In this document: piece after piece, positions 60,503 through 64,000 of the stretch
Numbering within the stretch: the first letter of the stretch is position 1
Layout: the number at the start of each line of letters is the position of its first letter
Translations under genes and position numbers: made by a program
Notes under the pieces: generated by a model
Told to the model about the DNA's origin: nothing
The model's database searches: none
What the model saw: only the letters and a program-made list of their open reading frames with translations
Source of the DNA: Methyloversatilis universalis FAM5
GTDB taxonomy: Bacteria > Pseudomonadota > Gammaproteobacteria > Burkholderiales > Rhodocyclaceae
Length of the DNA: 64,000 nucleotides
Direction of reading: 5' to 3'
Assembly: GCF_000214035.2 (NCBI RefSeq)
Contig: NZ_AFHG01000028.1
Location: 62,001 to 126,000, forward strand

Positions 60503-60774
60503 TGTCCGGCCTCGGTGGAGTCGATCACGATGATGCGGTTCGGGTCGGGCGCACGCATGCGCAGCTTGGTTTCCGCCAGATCGGAAATCCGGGCGTGCGC
60601 CGCCAGCGCTCCCTGTTCGATCTGCAGCTGGCCCCACTCGGTTTCGAGCACCCGCATGCGGGTGAGCTCGCGTTCGAGTTCGGTGTGCAGCGCGCGCGAG
60701 CGGTGCTGCGACGACACCATGGACACCGCGCTGACGACCAGCGCGGCGATCAGGAGCAGATTCAGGCGCAGCAC
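60499..60774 (-). CDS. ftsL: cell division protein FtsL
   Basis: The product is 91 aa from a GTG at 60774, 1 bp beyond the rsmH stop. One membrane helix (LRLNLLLIAALVVSAVSMV) leads into a periplasmic leucine-zipper-like coiled coil (LHTELERELTRMRVLETEWG). It forms the FtsQLB complex. Family size and position match. Confidence 0.92.
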   Translation of the reverse strand: MLRLNLLLIAALVVSAVSMVSSQHRSRALHTELERELTRMRVLETEWGQLQIEQGALAAHARISDLAETKLRMRAPDPNRIIVIDSTEAGQ

Positions 60775-60775
60775 G

Positions 60776-61690
60776 TCAGGCCACCTTTTCCGCGACCCGC
60801 AGCGTGGCGCTGCGTGCCCGCGGGTTGCGGGCCAGTTCGTCGTCGCCGGCACGGACGCGGCCGATCAGCTTCATCTTCGGCTGCGGCAGCTGGTCGGCAC
60901 GCAGCGGCAGATTGCGCGGCGGCTGTGGCGGCGAGGCCTGGTCGGCCATGAAGCGCTTGACCATGCGGTCTTCCAGCGAGTGGAAGGAAATGACCGCCAG
61001 CCGCCCGCCGGGCTTCAGGGCCGCCAGTGCCTGCGGCAGCACTAGCGACAGCTCTTCAAGCTCCTGATTGATGAAAATCCGTAGAGCTTGAAAGCTGCGC
61101 GTCGCCGGATGCTGGCCCGCCTCGCGCGTGCGGACAGCGGACGCCACGATCGCGGCAAGCTGGGTTGTGCTGTCGACAGGCCGCTCGCTCCGAGCAGCAA
61201 CAATCGCCTTTGCAATCGCTGAAGCAAACCGTTCTTCGCCATAGTCCCTGATGACCTCCCTGATGTGCGCTTCTTCGGCGCGTGCAAGCCACTGCGCCAC
61301 CGTTTCACCCCGGCTGGTGTCCATGCGCATGTCCAGCGGTGCGTCCTGCCTGAAACTCATGCCGCGCGCCGCCTCGTCCAGCTGGGGCGAGGACACGCCG
61401 ATGTCGAGCAGCACGCCATCCACGTCGTGCACGCCGAGTTGTTCAAGTACCGCCCCCATTTCCGCGAAGCGCGCGTGCACCAGCGTGAAACGGGGATCGG
61501 TGATGGACTGGCCGGCGGCAATGGCCGTCGGGTCGCGGTCAAGCGCGATCAGCCGCCCGTTCGGGCCCAGCCGCTCGAGCAGCGCGCGGCTGTGACCGCC
61601 GCGACCGAAGGTGCCGTCCACGTAGACGCCCTCGGGGCGCACCGCCAGCGCGTCCAGCGCTTCGGTGAGCAGAACCGGGATGTGCGTCAT
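60776..61690 (-). CDS. rsmH: 16S rRNA (cytosine1402-N4)-methyltransferase RsmH (MraW)
   Basis: The product is 304 aa. It starts [17 protein letters not shown]; the SAM motif is [20 protein letters not shown], and [20 protein letters not shown] and [19 protein letters not shown] are diagnostic. It methylates N4 of C1402, the base whose ribose RsmI (also in this window) methylates. A block at about 61048-61275 has visibly different codon use from the rest of the gene although the protein is intact. Confidence 0.97.
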   Translation of the reverse strand: MTHIPVLLTEALDALAVRPEGVYVDGTFGRGGHSRALLERLGPNGRLIALDRDPTAIAAGQSITDPRFTLVHARFAEMGAVLEQLGVHDVDGVLLDIGVSSPQLDEAARGMSFRQDAPLDMRMDTSRGETVAQWLARAEEAHIREVIRDYGEERFASAIAKAIVAARSERPVDSTTQLAAIVASAVRTREAGQHPATRSFQALRIFINQELEELSLVLPQALAALKPGGRLAVISFHSLEDRMVKRFMADQASPPQPPRNLPLRADQLPQPKMKLIGRVRAGDDELARNPRARSATLRVAEKVA

Positions 61691-61786
61691 GTCAGGCCCG
61701 CCCGGATGCCGACTGTCGCGGCGCAGTGCGGGACGACCACGCATCGCAGGACCGGTGCGCAGGGAAGGCGTGCAGGGTGACCATCT

Positions 61787-62239
61787 TCAGAACCTGAACG
61801 AACCGGTGACTTCGGACGGCAGCGGCACCGCGCCTTCGCGTGCGTCGCGGGCGGCGGCTTCGGCGTTCCAGCGTGCTTCGTCCCACAGCTCGAAACGGTT
61901 GCCGCGGCCGACCAGCATGACGCCCTTGGTCAGACCGGCGCGCTCGCGCAGGTCGGCGCCGAGCAGCAGGCGGCCAGCGCGGTCTATGGTTTCGTCGCGC
62001 GCGTTGGCGGTGAAGCTGAGCTTGAAATCGTTGCTGGCCTGATCGAGATCCGGCAGCTGGTCCAGACGGGCCAGCAGTGCTTCGAACTCGGGCAGCGGGT
62101 AGAGCAGGATGTGTTCGCGGGTGCGGGCGGTCATGACGACTTCGCCCTCGCACATGTCCATCAGCTTTTTGCGCGGACGAGCAGGGATGACGATGCGGTG
62201 CTTGTCATCCATGGTGAGTCGTGTCGTCCCGTAGAACAT
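61787..62239 (-). CDS. mraZ: transcriptional regulator MraZ
   Basis: The product is 150 aa with two AbrB-like swapped-hairpin domains: RLTMDDKHRIVIPARPRKKL and DRAGRLLLGADLRERAGLTK. It forms a ring-shaped multimer that binds TGG repeats ahead of its own operon and represses the dcw cluster in studied species. It is first gene of the cluster, about 95 bp before rsmH. Its operator array and promoter are visible upstream. Confidence 0.97.
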   Translation of the reverse strand: MFYGTTRLTMDDKHRIVIPARPRKKLMDMCEGEVVMTARTREHILLYPLPEFEALLARLDQLPDLDQASNDFKLSFTANARDETIDRAGRLLLGADLRERAGLTKGVMLVGRGNRFELWDEARWNAEAAARDAREGAVPLPSEVTGSFRF

Positions 62240-62300
62240 GCGCGTGCCCGGAAAGGCCTGGTCAGGAGCGGCGGACTGGAGCGGCGGTCAGAATCGTCTT

Positions 62301-62340
62301 TCCCACAATCACTCCACTTTTTATCCAATATTGCTCCACT
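62301..62340 (-). promoter_or_regulatory. MraZ-box array near the mra promoter
   Basis: On the minus strand four TGG triplets recur at exactly 11-bp steps (plus-strand CCA at 62303, 62314, 62325 and 62336): AGTGGAG, ATTGGAT, AGTGGAG, TGTGGGA. The first overlaps the -10 of the predicted mraZ promoter. Direct TGG repeats ahead of mraZ are the known MraZ operators. Confidence 0.7.
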
Positions 62341-62366
62341 TTAGCCATCGGCCGGCCCCCGGTCAA
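62338..62366 (-). promoter_or_regulatory. mra (dcw cluster) sigma-70 promoter
   Basis: The minus strand has TTGACC (62366-62361), a spacer of exactly 17, then TAAAGT (62343-62338). The start site would be near 62331 with a leader of about 90 nt to mraZ. A/T-rich DNA lies further upstream. The -10 overlaps the first MraZ box, fitting repression. Confidence 0.65.
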
Positions 62367-62513
62367 TAGCCGTAACGCTGCAAATTCATTGCTGCAACAA
62401 GGACTTAGATGCGAATTTCGTCACGCATCAAAAATAAAAACCCTTTGTTTTTAATGGGATAGAAAATGAACTGAATGTGGGGTGTGAACAGATGCGCGCG
62501 CCATGCGGCGGCG

Positions 62514-62540
62514 TGGAGCGAAGTGGGTGAAAGTGGGGCG
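62514..62540 (+). promoter_or_regulatory. second TGG-repeat array, opposite strand
   Basis: Plus strand: TGGAG-CGAAG-TGGGT-GAAAG-TGGGG, three boxes at 10-bp steps with 5-bp spacers (TGG at 62514, 62524, 62534). This is closer to the published MraZ-box form (TGGGN with 5-nt spacers) than the array at the promoter. It points away from mraZ, towards rnpB. Further isolated GTGGG words lie at about 62477 and 62565. The rest of 62367-62610 holds no gene I can see. Confidence 0.5.
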
Positions 62541-62610
62541 CCTGTGCTGCGGAGGGGATGAAACGTGGGCGGTGCGGCGGGTCAGCGCCGTCGGGTCATC
62601 CGGCAGGGAG

Positions 62611-63013
62611 TGGAAGTCCGCCTGTAAGCCGGGTTCTGTTGTGCGCGAACGCACCGGCAACCATTCATCTGGGCGGCGTGTTGCCACGCCGCTCGAGCAG
62701 CCTACCCGGAAGCGACACGAGCCGCGTCATGGCTTCCCTATTTGGCCTTGCCCCGGATGGGGTTTTGCATGCCGCACGTGTTGCCACGTACGCGGTGGGC
62801 TCTTACCCGGCGTTGCCGCCCGCCCGAAGGCGCACCATTTCAACCTTGCCTGATCCTTGCGGCCATCGGCGGTATGTTTTCTGTTCCACTTTCCGTCGCC
62901 TTGGGCCGCGCTTTCGCGCGGCTTGCTGCGCCCGGCCGTTAGCCGGCATCCTGCTCTGCGGGGCCCGGACTTTCCTCCGCGCTTGCGCGCCGCGGTTGCC
63001 CGGCGGACTTCCG
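62611..63013 (-). ncRNA. rnpB: RNase P RNA (rnpB), bacterial type A
   Basis: The minus strand shows the class A landmarks: GGAGGAAAGTCCGGGC near the 5' end, CCGATGGCC with GGATCAGG, and AGGGTAAG-like and GGCAAGGCCAAATAGGG elements. GGGTAGGCTGCTCGAG, AGATGAATGG and ACAGAACCCGGCTTA follow near the 3' end. The ends pair as P1 (GGAAGTCCGCC at 63012-63002 with GGCGGACTTCC at 62622-62612). It is the catalytic RNA that trims tRNA 5' ends. The exact ends are inferred from P1 and the upstream -10. Confidence 0.95.
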
Positions 63014-63019
63014 GCACGG

Positions 63020-63025
63020 ATTGTA
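63020..63025 (-). promoter_or_regulatory. -10 box of rnpB
   Basis: TACAAT on the minus strand, placed 7 bases before the predicted RNA 5' end. No clear -35 is seen at standard spacing. Confidence 0.55.
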
Positions 63026-63104
63026 CCCCGCCCCGCACTCAAGAACCGGCCGCGCCGGCCGTTCAACCGGGATCGCGTCCCGTCAGGCTTTCCGCTTCGT
63101 CCGC

Positions 63105-64000
63105 ATGAATCCGGTTTCACGGCTTGGTCGTCATTTCGCACTGCACTGGCTGGCATGGCTGCTGTCCGCCATCGGGCTCGCGCTGCTGACCGCGGATTTC
63201 AGCGGACTGCTCGGCGAGGTGCTGCACGAACGGGTGTCGCGGTCGGGCATCGCGCTTCAGCTGGTGCCGGTGCTGCTGCTGGGCGTGGTGCTGTGTGCGG
63301 TCGGCATTGCGCTCGACCGCGCACGGCTGGAACTTGAGCGCGCGCAGGCCGAACTGGAACGCGCCCAGCTGCTGGGTCGGACCGGAACCTGGGCGCACGC
63401 CGACGGCCGTTTCCTGTGGTCGCCGCGGGCGCTGGCCATCCTCGGCCTGCCGGCCGAAGCGGCGGTCGATTTCGAGGCGCTGCTCGCGCGGGTGGTGCCG
63501 GAGGACCGTGCCCGGCTGGAGCGTGCCTGGCGAACCGCGAATGCCGGTGCCCGCCACCGGGCGGAATTCAGTATGAACGACGGCGAGGGTGGGCAGCGTC
63601 GCCTGCTGTTCGAAGGCCGGCTGGAACAGATCGGCGACAGCGGTCCGCGGCTGGCCGGCATCGTCCAGGACACCAGCGAACAGTTCCGCATGGAGGGCGC
63701 GCTACGCCGTGCGTCGCGCTACCAGCGGGCGCTGCTCGACAACTTCCCTTTCATGGTGTGGCTGAAGGACCGCAATCTGCGCTTCCTGGCGGTGAACCGT
63801 CCTCTGGCCCAGGCCGGCGGCCTGAGCGATCCGGACGAGGCGTGCGGTCTCGGCGACGAAGATCTGTGGCCGTCGGCAGAGGCGGCCGCCTACCGCGCCG
63901 AGGACCTGGACGTGCTGGCCAGCCGTTCACCGCTCTACTCCGAAAAGCGGGTCGGCGACGGCGAGCAGGCGCAGTGGTACGAATCGTGGACCGCACCGGT
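63105..64000 (+). CDS. PAS-domain membrane sensor, 5' part (runs off the window)
   Basis: From the ATG at 63105 the frame stays open to the window end (about 298 residues). Two membrane helices (about 14-31 and 54-75) flank a short periplasmic loop. A coiled-coil stretch (ARLELERAQAELERAQL) and two PAS-like domains follow: GTWAHADGRFLWSPRALAIL, and YQRALLDNFPFMVWLKDRNL followed by RFLAVNRPLAQAGG. The output domain (GGDEF, EAL or kinase) lies beyond the window. It is divergent from rnpB. Confidence 0.85.
   Translation, partial: MNPVSRLGRHFALHWLAWLLSAIGLALLTADFSGLLGEVLHERVSRSGIALQLVPVLLLGVVLCAVGIALDRARLELERAQAELERAQLLGRTGTWAHADGRFLWSPRALAILGLPAEAAVDFEALLARVVPEDRARLERAWRTANAGARHRAEFSMNDGEGGQRRLLFEGRLEQIGDSGPRLAGIVQDTSEQFRMEGALRRASRYQRALLDNFPFMVWLKDRNLRFLAVNRPLAQAGGLSDPDEACGLGDEDLWPSAEAAAYRAEDLDVLASRSPLYSEKRVGDGEQAQWYESWTAP

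Overview
The window is GC-rich, almost fully coding DNA from a Gram-negative bacterium, most likely a betaproteobacterium close to Rhodocyclales (a Methyloversatilis-type methylotroph would fit). The grounds are an E. coli-like dcw cell-wall/division cluster, LPS genes (kdsD-kdsC-lptC-lptA, lpxC), a 24-residue PqqA peptide, a PEP-CTERM protein, a type A RNase P RNA and heavy use of GTG/TTG starts with ATGA/GTGA overlaps. The genus is an inference; no 16S or other decisive marker is present.

Layout. 1-8.7 kb: end of an ankyrin-repeat gene, a SulP transporter with a persulfide-dioxygenase-like metallohydrolase, a very large hybrid histidine kinase and a convergent HD-GYP response regulator. 8.8-13.9 kb: an isolated pqqA, then lptA, lptC, kdsC and kdsD, with a divergent KefB/KefC-type antiporter. 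13.9-16.6 kb: a prepilin-like gene with a sigma-54-like promoter and a divergent PrsK-like histidine kinase. 16.7-20.6 kb: small redox/detoxification genes (peroxiredoxin, two VOC proteins, GFA protein, azoreductase) and a PEP-CTERM protein. 20.9-30.5 kb: SWIM-SNF2 helicase, ECF sigma/anti-sigma pair, fluoride exporter crcB and the DEAH helicase hrpA. 30.7-38.4 kb: an RTX protein, the dolP / DiaA-type SIS / HIRAN / yraN / rsmI group, pyrC, a lipoprotein and a DUF3025 gene. 38.4-45.2 kb: aminotransferase, secA, an M23 peptidase, a DciA-like gene, a small membrane protein and lpxC. 45.3-62.2 kb (minus strand): the complete dcw cluster, mraZ-rsmH-ftsL-ftsI-murE-murF-mraY-murD-ftsW-murG-murC-ddlB-ftsQ-ftsA-ftsZ. 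62.6-64 kb: rnpB and the start of a PAS-domain sensor.

How the genes work together. The dcw block makes lipid II from UDP-MurNAc to MurG, builds the divisome (FtsL/I/W/Q/A/Z) and is headed by the repressor MraZ with a readable promoter and TGG-repeat operators. kdsD/kdsC supply Kdo, lpxC starts lipid A, and lptC/lptA export LPS; secA and dolP serve envelope biogenesis.

The least ordinary structures are: (1) a duplicated murD start separated by two 78-bp repeats, leaving a 77-codon mini-ORF that links mraY to murD through overlapping stop/start codons; (2) an orphan pqqA between two terminators behind a sigma-54-like promoter; (3) a sigma-54 promoter plus distal inverted repeat shared by a pilin gene and a divergent kinase; (4) paired palindromes around the -10 of a candidate ftsZ promoter; (5) two TGG-repeat arrays of different period and orientation upstream of mraZ.
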